Shown here: positions 51,885 to 60,204 of the stretch, in pieces
Numbering within the stretch: the stretch's first letter is position 1
Layout: every line of letters begins with the position of its first letter
NCBI GenBank assembly: GCA_964457945.1
Contig: CAYWFX010000009.1
Location: forward strand, 1-64,000
Direction: 5' to 3'
DNA: 64,000 bases
Source of the DNA: PHAA01 sp964457945
GTDB taxonomy: Bacteria; Bacillota; Syntrophomonadia; Syntrophomonadales; Syntrophomonadaceae
The notes under the pieces: model-generated
The model's database searches: none
Seen by the model: the letters and a program-made list of their open reading frames with translations, nothing else
Told to the model about the DNA's origin: nothing
Program-made: the position numbers and the translations under genes

Positions 51885-53276
51885 TTGAAAATACTGGTCA
51901 TAAACGTGTCTTTACGGCCGAATTCTCCGGTAAAGTTTTTCCCAATTGGTCTGGGATATATAGCTACAGCAATCAAGAATGCCGGTTATGATTTTGATTT
52001 GTTGGATATTGATGCCCATCGTTATGGTGATGATTATATAGAGGGTTTCATTAAGAATACGAGCTATGACATAATATGCATGGGTTGCATTGTAACTGGT
52101 TACAAAATAATTAAAAACCTAGCGGCTTTAATTAGAACCTATCAACCCCATGCTAGAATTATTGTGGGAAATTCAGTTGCCACATCTATTCCTGACATAC
52201 TGCTCTCTCGTACGGAAGTAGATATTGCAGTAATGGGGGAAGGGGATGAGACAATTGTTGAGGTATTGCAAACCATTTCTAAAGGGGGCAAACTGGAAGC
52301 TGTGCCAGGAATTTGTTTGCGACAGAATGGTGAGATAGTGCATACCCCGACAAGACCCTACATTAAAAATATATCTTCGTTACCTATCATAGATTATTCA
52401 ATTTTTGATATTGATATTTATTTGGAGGCATCTAAAAATTTAGCCAGTGAGTATCTTCCCATACCAAGGGAGGATATAAGGTCTTTACCGATTAACACTG
52501 CCCGGGGTTGTATTGCCAAATGTACCTTTTGTTATCACGTTTTCAAAACCGTACCTTATCGAAAACGAAGTGCGGAGGTGATCGTAAAAGAGATTAAGTC
52601 TTTGGTGGATAATTATGGGGTTAATTATGTGGTGTTTGCTGATGAACTGACTTTTTATAATAAGAAACAAGCTTTAGAGCTAAGTGAAAAGCTATTGGAA
52701 GAAAATGTTCGGGTCTATTGGTGTGCTGATGTCAGGGGCGATTTATTCCAAAAAGAAGAAGATATAGCTATCATAAAAAAAATGAAAGAAGCCGGATGTG
52801 TAGTAGTTGGGTATGCGCTGGAATCAGCTGAACCTGCCATTTTAAAAGCTATGAATAAAAAGATGAACGTTGAGCAATTTTCTACTCAAACCGACCTATT
52901 GCGTAGGGCTGGCTTAGCTGCGGTTACTAGTCTGGTAATTGGTTATCCACAGGAGACCCCTGAAACTATTAGGAAAACCGTGGATTGCTGTATAGAGAAT
53001 CGAATTTATCCCTCTACTGGTTACCTTCTACCTCAACCTGGATCAAAGATGTATGAATATGCTGTGGAAGAGGGCTTTATTAACGACGAAGAGGAATTTT
53101 TGCTGAAGATGGGTGACCGTCAGGATTTGAGGTTAAACATGACCCAAATGAGCGATTACGAGATGGAAGCCTGTGTAAATGAGGGATTAAAACGCTGCAA
53201 TGAGGAACTGGGCACAGGACTGAATTCTGATCAACTGCTTAAAACCCAGTACTATCGGAAGGTCAAGGATAAGTAA
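51885..53276 (+). CDS. B12-binding-domain radical SAM protein
   Basis: A 463-residue protein. TTG 51885 follows AAAGGAGGG by 7 bases. The N-terminal cobalamin-binding-like domain (about 1-150) has 'PIGLGYIATAIKNAGYDFDL' and 'DIDAHRYGDDYI'. The radical SAM core begins with the 4Fe-4S motif 'NTARGCIAKCTFCYH' (three Cys at about 207, 211 and 214). It has 'YVVFADELTFYNKKQALELS', 'GCVVVGYALESAEPAILKAM' and 'TSLVIGYPQETPETIRKTVD'. Many such enzymes methylate carbon or phosphorus using methylcobalamin, or rearrange sugar carbon skeletons. In a glycan locus a C-methylation or deoxygenation is possible; nothing in the sequence fixes it. Confidence 0.85.
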   Translation: MKILVINVSLRPNSPVKFFPIGLGYIATAIKNAGYDFDLLDIDAHRYGDDYIEGFIKNTSYDIICMGCIVTGYKIIKNLAALIRTYQPHARIIVGNSVATSIPDILLSRTEVDIAVMGEGDETIVEVLQTISKGGKLEAVPGICLRQNGEIVHTPTRPYIKNISSLPIIDYSIFDIDIYLEASKNLASEYLPIPREDIRSLPINTARGCIAKCTFCYHVFKTVPYRKRSAEVIVKEIKSLVDNYGVNYVVFADELTFYNKKQALELSEKLLEENVRVYWCADVRGDLFQKEEDIAIIKKMKEAGCVVVGYALESAEPAILKAMNKKMNVEQFSTQTDLLRRAGLAAVTSLVIGYPQETPETIRKTVDCCIENRIYPSTGYLLPQPGSKMYEYAVEEGFINDEEEFLLKMGDRQDLRLNMTQMSDYEMEACVNEGLKRCNEELGTGLNSDQLLKTQYYRKVKDK

Positions 53277-53330
53277 AGCAGTAGATTCTTCGTAAGCCAA
53301 CGTGCTGTTAATTCTATACAGACAGTGATT

Positions 53331-53452
53331 TTAGCTCAGCATACTAACAAGTGCGGGGCTAAAGTTATTTTTTTGTACTATCAGAAAGTATAACTTTTTT
53401 AAGGTACACCGGTTTTTAAAGAATTTGGATGATAATTGCGATATATGTAACA
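53331..53452 (+). pseudogene. Decayed remnant of a second pseG copy
   Basis: Two short segments resemble the intact pseG in the right order. The first, about 53331-53375 (TTAGCTCAGCA, then GCGGGGCTAAAGTTATTTTTTTG), matches pseG near 50918-50963. The second, about 53407-53452 (AAAGAATTTGGATGATAA then TTGCGATATATGTAA), matches pseG near 51524-51562. About 560 bases between them have been lost and the frame is broken by small insertions and deletions. It lies between the radical SAM gene and pseB. Confidence 0.7.
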
Positions 53453-53470
53453 TGTTAGTGTCGAGGAGAG

Positions 53471-54487
53471 ATGAGATTGCAAGACCTCATAAAAGGTAAA
53501 AGGATTTTAGTAACCGGAGGAACCGGAACGATTGGGAGTCACCTGGTAAAGAAACTGCTAGGATACGAGGCTGAAGTAGTCAGGGTTTTTTCTCGTGATG
53601 AGCATAAACAGTACGAAATGCAACAAGCATTTGATGCCCAAAATGGTGGCAGGGATAAGAGATTACGTTTTTTGCTGGGAGATGTAAGGGACAAGGAGCG
53701 TTTGTACCGGGCGATGGAAGGTATTGATATTGTCTTTCACCTGGCGGCTCTAAAACATGTACCGGCTTGTGAATATAATCCTTCGGAAGCGGTGAAAACC
53801 AATGTTCTGGGTACGCAGAATGTTATTGACTGTGCTATTGAAGCAAATCTGTCAGCTGTGGTATATGCCAGTACTGATAAGGCAGCCAGTCCTACCAATA
53901 CAATGGGGGCCAGCAAATTGTTGGCTGAGCGCCTAATCGTTTCCGCGGCGGAAGGCTGGAAAGGACCGCGGGATATTAAATTCTTGTGCGTACGGTTTGG
54001 TAATGTTTTAAATAGTCGGGGTTCGGTGATTCCACTTTTCCAAAAGCAGATTGGGGATGGGGGACCGGTTACGGTTACGGATAGCGATATGACCCGCTTC
54101 GTTATGAGTATGGATAAAGCGGTGGAGTTGATGCTGAAAGCACATAATATTTCTCGAGGCGGGGAAGTATTTGTATTTAAAATGCCGGTAATTCGCATCG
54201 GTGACCTGGCTCAGTCCATGGTGGAATTGGCCGGAAAGCCAGTTGAATTAGTTACTATAGGGCTAAGACCAGGGGAGAAGCTTTATGAGGAATTGATGAC
54301 TGAAGAAGAGAGTTCCAGGTCATTTGAGACCGATGACATGTTCATCATTCTTCCCTATAATTCTGAGTTCCGTGATTGTATAAATACATATGTTGGAGCC
54401 ATACCTTCTAAAGTCGGTACGTATAGTTCCACCGGAGATCGACCAATGTATAGCGGGGAAATAAAGGCCATGCTATTAGGCGAATAG
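53471..54487 (+). CDS. pseB: UDP-GlcNAc 4,6-dehydratase (inverting), PseB/FlaA1 family
   Basis: Performs the first step of pseudaminic acid synthesis, converting UDP-GlcNAc to a 4-keto-6-deoxy sugar with C5 inversion. The 338-residue extended SDR has the NAD-binding 'ILVTGGTGTIGSHLVKKL' (12-29). It also has the FlaA1-type active site 'STDKAASPTNTMGASK' (134-149) in which Met145 takes the place of the usual Tyr of Y-x-x-x-K, as in this family. Further motifs are 'FLCVRFGNVLNSRGSVIPLF', 'VTDSDMTRFVMSMDKAVELM' and 'GLRPGEKLYEEL'. A CapD-like surface-polysaccharide role is possible, but the company of pseG and pseI favours PseB. GAGGAG lies 6 bases before ATG 53471. Confidence 0.9.
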   Translation: MRLQDLIKGKRILVTGGTGTIGSHLVKKLLGYEAEVVRVFSRDEHKQYEMQQAFDAQNGGRDKRLRFLLGDVRDKERLYRAMEGIDIVFHLAALKHVPACEYNPSEAVKTNVLGTQNVIDCAIEANLSAVVYASTDKAASPTNTMGASKLLAERLIVSAAEGWKGPRDIKFLCVRFGNVLNSRGSVIPLFQKQIGDGGPVTVTDSDMTRFVMSMDKAVELMLKAHNISRGGEVFVFKMPVIRIGDLAQSMVELAGKPVELVTIGLRPGEKLYEELMTEEESSRSFETDDMFIILPYNSEFRDCINTYVGAIPSKVGTYSSTGDRPMYSGEIKAMLLGE

Positions 54488-54694
54488 ATGCCGTGCTATT
54501 GACATCAGAAATTATTATCGATAATTTCTCGTCCTAGATAGATCCATACGTGCAGTTTACATTAAAGACAATAAATGGATCGATGGTGCAGCGCGGATTA
54601 TGGAGGGATGAGGATTTGCAACCTATGCTAAAAAACAGTGTTTCTTGGTATCAGAGAATACCGAGAATCTATCAAATTATAGGAGGTAGGTAAA
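54488..54694. other. Intergenic region with hairpin and possible gene debris
   Basis: No complete gene is seen. GCCGTGCTATT at 54490-54500 echoes GCCATGCTATT of the pseB 3' end. GGAGGGATGAGGATTTGCAA near 54602-54621 echoes the pseB start (GAGAGATGAGATTGCAAG). An 8-pair hairpin GAAATTAT-tatcg-ATAATTTC lies near 54508-54528. A TTG frame at 54615 encodes 25 codons ending in the next ribosome binding site. Confidence 0.35.
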
Positions 54695-55354
54695 ATGGCA
54701 TTTTCTGAGGAATGGGATGAAAGATACCGAGAAAACACCCATATGAGCATCTGGCCCTTTTCGGATCTGGTTGGTTATGTAATGCGCTATGCACGACCTG
54801 ACCACAAAGGATACCGGGTTCTAGAATTGGGATGTGGAGCAGGAGCCAACATTCCATTTTTTAAACATCTCGGGGTTGATTATTACGCAATTGAGGGAAG
54901 CAGCACGATTGTAAAATCGTTAACTGAAAGATTTCCGGAATTAATAGATAAAATTGTAGTAGGAGATTTTACAAACGATATTCCTTTTGGTGGTGATTTT
55001 GACCTAGTTGTTGATCGAGCTTCTTTGACCCATAATTCTACCGCAGCGATCAAGCGTTGTCTGGAACTTGTATTCAATTCACTTAAGCCAGGATGTAAAT
55101 TTGTTGGAATTGATTGGTTTTCCACAGTTCACACTGATTACGTAAAAGGTGAATTTAGTGAAGATAAGTTTACTCGTTGTAATTATATAGATGGACCATT
55201 TGCAAAAGTAGGGCAAGTACATTTTTCAAACCAAGAACATTTGCTTGAACTATTTGAAGAATTTAATTTAGAAGTACTGGAGGAAAAAATAATCGATAGA
55301 AAGATACCAGATAAATACCTACTTGCAACATGGAATTTAGTGGCAAGAAAATAA
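54695..55354 (+). CDS. Class I SAM-dependent methyltransferase
   Basis: A 219-residue methyltransferase. ATG 54695 has AGGAGGTAGG upstream. SAM-binding motif I is 'YRVLELGCGAGANIPFFKHL', with 'VDYYAIEGS' as motif post-I, 'FDLVVDRASLTHN' as motif II and 'LKPGCKFVGIDWFST' as motif III. The base composition is more AT-rich than in the pse genes before it, which may mark a separately acquired block (54695-57084). Target unknown; a sugar hydroxyl or amino group is likely from context. Confidence 0.87.
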   Translation: MAFSEEWDERYRENTHMSIWPFSDLVGYVMRYARPDHKGYRVLELGCGAGANIPFFKHLGVDYYAIEGSSTIVKSLTERFPELIDKIVVGDFTNDIPFGGDFDLVVDRASLTHNSTAAIKRCLELVFNSLKPGCKFVGIDWFSTVHTDYVKGEFSEDKFTRCNYIDGPFAKVGQVHFSNQEHLLELFEEFNLEVLEEKIIDRKIPDKYLLATWNLVARK

Positions 55355-55407
55355 ACGTTGTTGGCTGAATGATTCAATGGCAAGTTACATATAAGGAGGA
55401 TCAAGTT

Positions 55408-57084
55408 ATGAACCAGAATGTACTTTTTGTTAATCCACCATCAATACCTTTTGCAGATCTAGAAAAGAGTTTTAGTAAAGAGAATTTGAATTTACAGACT
55501 ATAGCTATGCCCATGGGCCTAATGTATATATCCTCGTACCTTAAAGAACATAACAATGTTGGAGAAATCGGAATTATTGATTATGCACTGGAAGCCAATA
55601 ACATTATTTCTTATGGAAGTATTGAGCAATTTATAGTAAAATTTGCCACTAACGAAGTGAGTTTTGTTCCGGATATAATCGCCTTTTCATTAATTTTTTC
55701 TACTGCCCATCCATTCTTTAATTATTGCATTCCTATACTTAAATCTAAATGGCCTCAAGCGGTTATTGTTGTAGGAGGTACCCATGCAACCAATTGTACT
55801 CCTAAATTACTCTTAAATAGAGATGTTGATTATGTTTTAAGAGGTGAAGGCGAAATTGGCTTTTCAAAATTGGTTCAGCAAATTTCAGAAGGGCAAGAAA
55901 TTAATGTAAAAGGTGTTTATTCACGGGCTAATATTGACAAAATATCTTTACTGGAATTGGGGGATATTGCCATTGACTTGGACGAGCTTCCGTATCCGGA
56001 CTGGAACCTTGTAGATATGTCCGCTTATACGGGAGCAAGAGGCAGAAGTCGTCAAATAGGCGAACCTGAAGATCACAAAATTGCTACCATTTTAACTACC
56101 CGGGGATGCCCATTTAAATGTACATTTTGCTCTGGTCATACTGTTAAAGGGCGACAGGTAAGGTATCGCTCCACCGAGAATATTACTAAAGAAGTGAAAG
56201 AATTATATAATCGATATAATGTGACAACTTTTATTCCTGAAGATGATTTGTTTACTGCGAAAGAGGAGAGAGTAGTAAATTTATTAAGAGAACTAAAGGC
56301 CCTTAATATACCAAATTATGAGATGCAGTTTCCTTCAGGTTTATCTGTAAATACATTGAATGAACAGATTATTGATGCCTTGATTGAAGCGAGTATGAAA
56401 TTTACTAACCTGGCTATTGAATCCGGTTCGGAATATGTTCAAAAGTATGTTATAAAGAAAAACTGCAATTTAAAAAAGGCTCCCCGATTGGTGAAATATT
56501 TACGAGAAAAAGGGGTTATGGTACGGATTTATTATATTTTGGGATTCCCTTCAGAAACTAAGGAACAAATGAGAGAAACTATCGAATATGCCAAGGCGTT
56601 AGGTGCTGATTGGAGTGTGTTCATGATAGCAACTCCTCTGATAGGAACGGAAATGTATGACCAATTTGTGCAGTTAGGCTACATTAAAGATGATATCGAG
56701 ATGTGGTCCAAAGCATTTTACCAGGAAAGATCATTTGACACACCTGAGATATCTGCAGTAGAACTAAATGAATTAAGCTATCAAGCGAATCTGGAAGTGA
56801 ATTTTTTCCATAATCCTAATAAAGAAAGCGGAAGATTTGAGAAAGCGATAGATATATATAACGATATATGCATAGCATACCCATTTCATATTGTTGCTTG
56901 GTATTGCATTATGGAGTGCTATTTAAAGATGGGTAAAATTGATGAAGCCCAAAAAATTTACGATACAATTTTTATGCAAATTGATTCTGATAAGCGATCA
57001 GCTGAAATGTTCACTAAATATGGAGATATGATGCCGATACTAAAGACCGGTTTGTTGGATGCTATTGAAAGCTTACAAAGATGA
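55408..57084 (+). CDS. B12-binding radical SAM protein with TPR-like C terminus
   Basis: A 558-residue protein starting at ATG 55408, which follows AAGGAGG; an upstream in-frame ATG (55369) lacks such a site. The N terminus has a cobalamin-binding-type domain ('PMGLMYISSYLKEHNN', 'VIVVGGTHATNCTPKLL', 'VDYVLRGEGEIGF'). The radical SAM core carries 'TTRGCPFKCTFCSGH' (three Cys at about 234, 238 and 241) with 'FTNLAIESGSEYVQKYVIKK' and 'RIYYILGFPSETKEQMRETI'. The last 80 residues form a TPR-like helix pair ('KAIDIYNDICIAYPFHIVAW', 'CYLKMGKIDEAQKIYDTIFM'), unusual for this family. AT-rich codon use differs from the pse genes. Substrate unknown; it differs clearly from the radical SAM protein at 51885. 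Confidence 0.85.
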   Translation: MNQNVLFVNPPSIPFADLEKSFSKENLNLQTIAMPMGLMYISSYLKEHNNVGEIGIIDYALEANNIISYGSIEQFIVKFATNEVSFVPDIIAFSLIFSTAHPFFNYCIPILKSKWPQAVIVVGGTHATNCTPKLLLNRDVDYVLRGEGEIGFSKLVQQISEGQEINVKGVYSRANIDKISLLELGDIAIDLDELPYPDWNLVDMSAYTGARGRSRQIGEPEDHKIATILTTRGCPFKCTFCSGHTVKGRQVRYRSTENITKEVKELYNRYNVTTFIPEDDLFTAKEERVVNLLRELKALNIPNYEMQFPSGLSVNTLNEQIIDALIEASMKFTNLAIESGSEYVQKYVIKKNCNLKKAPRLVKYLREKGVMVRIYYILGFPSETKEQMRETIEYAKALGADWSVFMIATPLIGTEMYDQFVQLGYIKDDIEMWSKAFYQERSFDTPEISAVELNELSYQANLEVNFFHNPNKESGRFEKAIDIYNDICIAYPFHIVAWYCIMECYLKMGKIDEAQKIYDTIFMQIDSDKRSAEMFTKYGDMMPILKTGLLDAIESLQR

Positions 57085-57202
57085 ATAACCTAATGGAAAT
57101 TAACAATTATTCACAAGATATATAATAAATATCCTTGGAAAACAATAATAACAAATTACTTTCTTAAAATAGTACATTACCAAACAGAAATGGAGTTTTG
57201 TT

Positions 57203-57886
57203 ATGAATGTTTTGGTAGTAGCGGCTCACCCCGATGATGAGGTTTTGGGGTGTGGGGGAACGATTGCCAAACATGTGAATTGTGGGGATACGGTTAATGT
57301 TATTATCCTAGCCGAGGGCTTGACCAGTCGGGATGAGCGGCGGGAACGGAAAAAGCTTTCCGATGAACTATCACAACTCGCTAGGGTAGCGCACGAGGCT
57401 AATAGGATATTGGGTGTACAGTCGTTAACGTTGCATGATTTTCCTGACAATCGCATGGATTCACTCGATTTACTCGACATTGTTAAGCATATCGAGGCGG
57501 GGATTGATCAATATAGCCCGGATGTGGTTTATACGCATCATGCAGGGGATGTAAACATAGACCATCGCATTGTACATCAGGCGGTGGTGACTGCCTGTCG
57601 TCCGATTCCGGGTCAGTGCGTAAAGACCCTGCTGTTCTTTGAAGTCCCATCTAGCACCGAATGGCAGGCACCGGGCTCTACACCGGCTTTTTTACCCAAT
57701 TATTTTGTGGATATTAGCCAGACCCTGAACCTAAAACTGCATGCTTTGGAGGCTTATGCCAGCGAAATGCGTCCCTGGCCTCATCCTCGCTCATTGCAGG
57801 CGGTAGAACACTTGGCCCGCTGGCGGGGAGCTACGGTGAGCACTGAGGCGGGCGAGGCTTTTGTACTGGGGCGAAAGCTGTGGTAA
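57203..57886 (+). CDS. PIG-L/LmbE family deacetylase
   Basis: A 227-residue zinc-dependent N-deacetylase. The zinc motif 'VVAAHPDDEVLGCGGT' near the N terminus supplies His, Asp and Asp, and 'VYTHHAGDVNIDHRIVHQAV' supplies the third ligand region. Members remove acetyl from GlcNAc-type sugars or related amides. In sugar clusters they unmask an amino group that can then be re-acylated, which fits the nearby acyltransferase. The gene is more GC-rich than its upstream neighbour and is preceded by about 118 AT-rich bases that could hold a promoter. Confidence 0.92.
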   Translation: MNVLVVAAHPDDEVLGCGGTIAKHVNCGDTVNVIILAEGLTSRDERRERKKLSDELSQLARVAHEANRILGVQSLTLHDFPDNRMDSLDLLDIVKHIEAGIDQYSPDVVYTHHAGDVNIDHRIVHQAVVTACRPIPGQCVKTLLFFEVPSSTEWQAPGSTPAFLPNYFVDISQTLNLKLHALEAYASEMRPWPHPRSLQAVEHLARWRGATVSTEAGEAFVLGRKLW

Positions 57887-57909
57887 CGCTTGTTGTGTTA
57901 ATCTTTTCA

Positions 57910-58896
57910 CTAATTACCTAGGTACTTGAACCAGTCCGCCGTTTCATTACGAATAGTCTCCGGGGTCCAAACCGGGGCTTTTCTCCAGTATTCAATATTT
58001 TCCAAAATCTTGCCAACCCCATTTATAAAGGATACTTGGGGATACCAGTCCAGCATCTTATTTATTTTAGCTGTATCCGCAAATGTACAGTCTGGTTCAC
58101 CCGGTCTCTTGGGGATATATTCTATTTTGCCACCGAGTAGGCTGACCAGCTGGTTTACAGAATAAGTTCCTCCGCTGCCTACATTAAAAATATCATTTTG
58201 TAGATTGGATTGTGCCGCGGACACAAATGCATCGGCTATATCAGTTACATAAGTAAAGTCTCGGGTTTGGGTACCATCTCCTACGACGGTAAAGGGCCTC
58301 CCTGCCAGTTTTTGGGCCAGAAATACGCCGAATACAGCCCCATAAGTCCCGGATGTACGAGAACGAGGTCCATATGCATTAAAAAGCCGTAGAGATACTA
58401 CCGGCAGTTTATAAAGCTGGCCCCAGTGCATTACTAACTGTTCGCCCAAATTTTTGGTCAAAGCATAGGGATATTGAGGTTTTATTTCGGCAGTTTCGGG
58501 TGTGGGGTAAACATTAGGAATTCCATAGCAAGAGGATGAGGCTGCATAAAGGAATTTTTCCACTCCGCTCTGACGAACCGCCTCCAGAATCGCCAAGGTG
58601 CCATTCACATTAGAGCGAAAATATTCCTCCGGTTTTTCAATAGAAGGGACTATATCCGCTAAAGCGGCCAAGTGAAATACCCAATCTACACCTTTGAAAT
58701 ATTTCTGGATAGCCAATCTGTTCTGGATATCAACTTCAATAAGTCTCAGTCGTTTTTCATTTGCTTGATGCTTAAGATTTTCCGGTCTACCAGTACTGAA
58801 ATTATCCAGTACCGTTACCTCATGGCCGTCCAAGAGTAGTCTATCGACTAGATGTGAGCCAATAAAACCTGCGCCGCCAGTTACAATTACTTTCAC
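57910..58896 (-). CDS. NAD-dependent nucleotide-sugar epimerase (GalE/WbpP-like)
   Basis: A 328-residue extended SDR with 'VIVTGGAGFIGSHLVDRLLL' (3-22), Ser residues in 'YAASSSCYG' (117-125), and catalytic Tyr144 and Lys148 in 'YPYALTK'. Other marks are 'SLRLFNAYGPRS' and 'DGTQTRDFTYVTDIADAFV'. The overall pattern fits UDP-glucose or UDP-GlcNAc 4-epimerases and related 4-epimerases of the WbpP group. The exact sugar is not determined by the sequence. It is the last gene of the minus-strand tailoring block, convergent with the deacetylase (23 bases between). Confidence 0.88.
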   Translation of the reverse strand: MKVIVTGGAGFIGSHLVDRLLLDGHEVTVLDNFSTGRPENLKHQANEKRLRLIEVDIQNRLAIQKYFKGVDWVFHLAALADIVPSIEKPEEYFRSNVNGTLAILEAVRQSGVEKFLYAASSSCYGIPNVYPTPETAEIKPQYPYALTKNLGEQLVMHWGQLYKLPVVSLRLFNAYGPRSRTSGTYGAVFGVFLAQKLAGRPFTVVGDGTQTRDFTYVTDIADAFVSAAQSNLQNDIFNVGSGGTYSVNQLVSLLGGKIEYIPKRPGEPDCTFADTAKINKMLDWYPQVSFINGVGKILENIEYWRKAPVWTPETIRNETADWFKYLGN

Positions 58897-58915
58897 TGTT
58901 TTCCTCCCTTATCTC

Positions 58916-60067
58916 TCATTTCGTGAACTTTCTTACCATACTTACATACTGTTGTCCGCGACCGAAAGCTGCTGCAAACGCAACCGCATTAGCAACCTTT
59001 TCAGCATTAAGATTATCTTCCTTTAGCAAAGAAATGGCTTCATTGATTGCTGCAGCGATACGACTATCGAGATCATTGGTTAAAACAATGACCTCATTCA
59101 ATTGCTCAACAATATCTTTAATAATACCCGGTGATCTCTGGCATTCAAATTCTCCCGCCAGCTTTCTCACTGCTTCACAGACCTGTAAGAGCCTTTCATT
59201 TAGCTCGGTCCTTCTTTCACTTGCATCCATATTCCATAAAAGCAGGCTATGTCGTTTTCGATTGAACTGTTCAACTATAGAATTAGAAAAATCAAAATCA
59301 ACGTTCTTATACCATGAATAATTTGTAAACATTAAAGGAGAACTGCCCATGAGTTCAAAATCATTGCCAAAAGCCTTAATGCAGTCAATTATACTAAATA
59401 ATTCTCCATACCCTGCAGGATTCAAAAACTGATCAATTACCCAGTCCTCAACCGGTCTTGATGCATACTTTAAATTTTTTAAATGAGATGAAAATGCCCT
59501 CGACAAGATACCTACTTGCTCCTCAAAATTGTCAGTTTGTTGAATAAGTCGGTTAGCTATTATTCGCTTGAGGATTTCAAAGAAATAACTTATTGCATCA
59601 ACACAGGTAACAACAGCAACTCCACCTGGATTGACCAAATCCGCAATTTTATTGACTACTTCAATTGCATTATTAATACCGGGAAGAAAACCTTCCGCAA
59701 TCACAATATCATAACCACGACCATTGGATGCCATCTCTTCTATTCTCACCGGAAAAAGTTCCCATCGTTCATTCAGTATCCCATGTTGAACTAATAGTAA
59801 TCCAAGTTCATCTTGAGCAGTTGGATTGGGTTCAACGAAAACAACATTGGCTCCCCAATTGAAAAATGCCAAAGAATTGTAGCCCCCTCCAGGGCCAATC
59901 TCAATAATCGTTTTTCGAGAAAAAGCACAGAGAGGAAGACCCAAAGTTCGATAAAGCTTTTCCCTTCTTAACATGTGGAGTCTAAAATTATCAATATCCT
60001 GATGCACTGGTGAAATACCATGCTTGCCATAAAACTCCACAAACGGATTGTATCCACCTAAAGCCAT
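58916..60067 (-). CDS. SAM-dependent methyltransferase-like protein
   Basis: A 383-residue protein with a class I methyltransferase core: motif I is 'KTIIEIGPGGGYNSLAFFNW', then 'ANVVFVEPNP', 'YDIVIAEGFLPGINNAI' and 'LVNPGGVAVVTCVD'. The final 130 residues are helical with a coiled-coil character ('RRTELNERLLQVCEAVRKLA'). The same layout is known from sugar or O-antigen methyltransferases with extra C-terminal helices. GGGGGTGAAAG lies just upstream of the ATG. Target unknown. It precedes the epimerase gene by 19 bases and is probably co-transcribed with it. Confidence 0.82.
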   Translation of the reverse strand: MALGGYNPFVEFYGKHGISPVHQDIDNFRLHMLRREKLYRTLGLPLCAFSRKTIIEIGPGGGYNSLAFFNWGANVVFVEPNPTAQDELGLLLVQHGILNERWELFPVRIEEMASNGRGYDIVIAEGFLPGINNAIEVVNKIADLVNPGGVAVVTCVDAISYFFEILKRIIANRLIQQTDNFEEQVGILSRAFSSHLKNLKYASRPVEDWVIDQFLNPAGYGELFSIIDCIKAFGNDFELMGSSPLMFTNYSWYKNVDFDFSNSIVEQFNRKRHSLLLWNMDASERRTELNERLLQVCEAVRKLAGEFECQRSPGIIKDIVEQLNEVIVLTNDLDSRIAAAINEAISLLKEDNLNAEKVANAVAFAAAFGRGQQYVSMVRKFTK

Positions 60068-60204
60068 TTACTTTCACCCCCAGCATTTTAAGTATGTTTT
60101 GCTTGATATCTCATCTTTTATTACAGGCTAAAACCAATAAATAATAACATTGGCCAATATACGCTCCGGATGACTTCCCCTTTGTTCGCTAATACCTATA
60201 TATG

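Noticed and set aside
53277..53470. A short intact gene between the radical SAM gene and pseB
   Set aside because: No frame of useful length exists; the sequence is better explained as a broken pseG copy.
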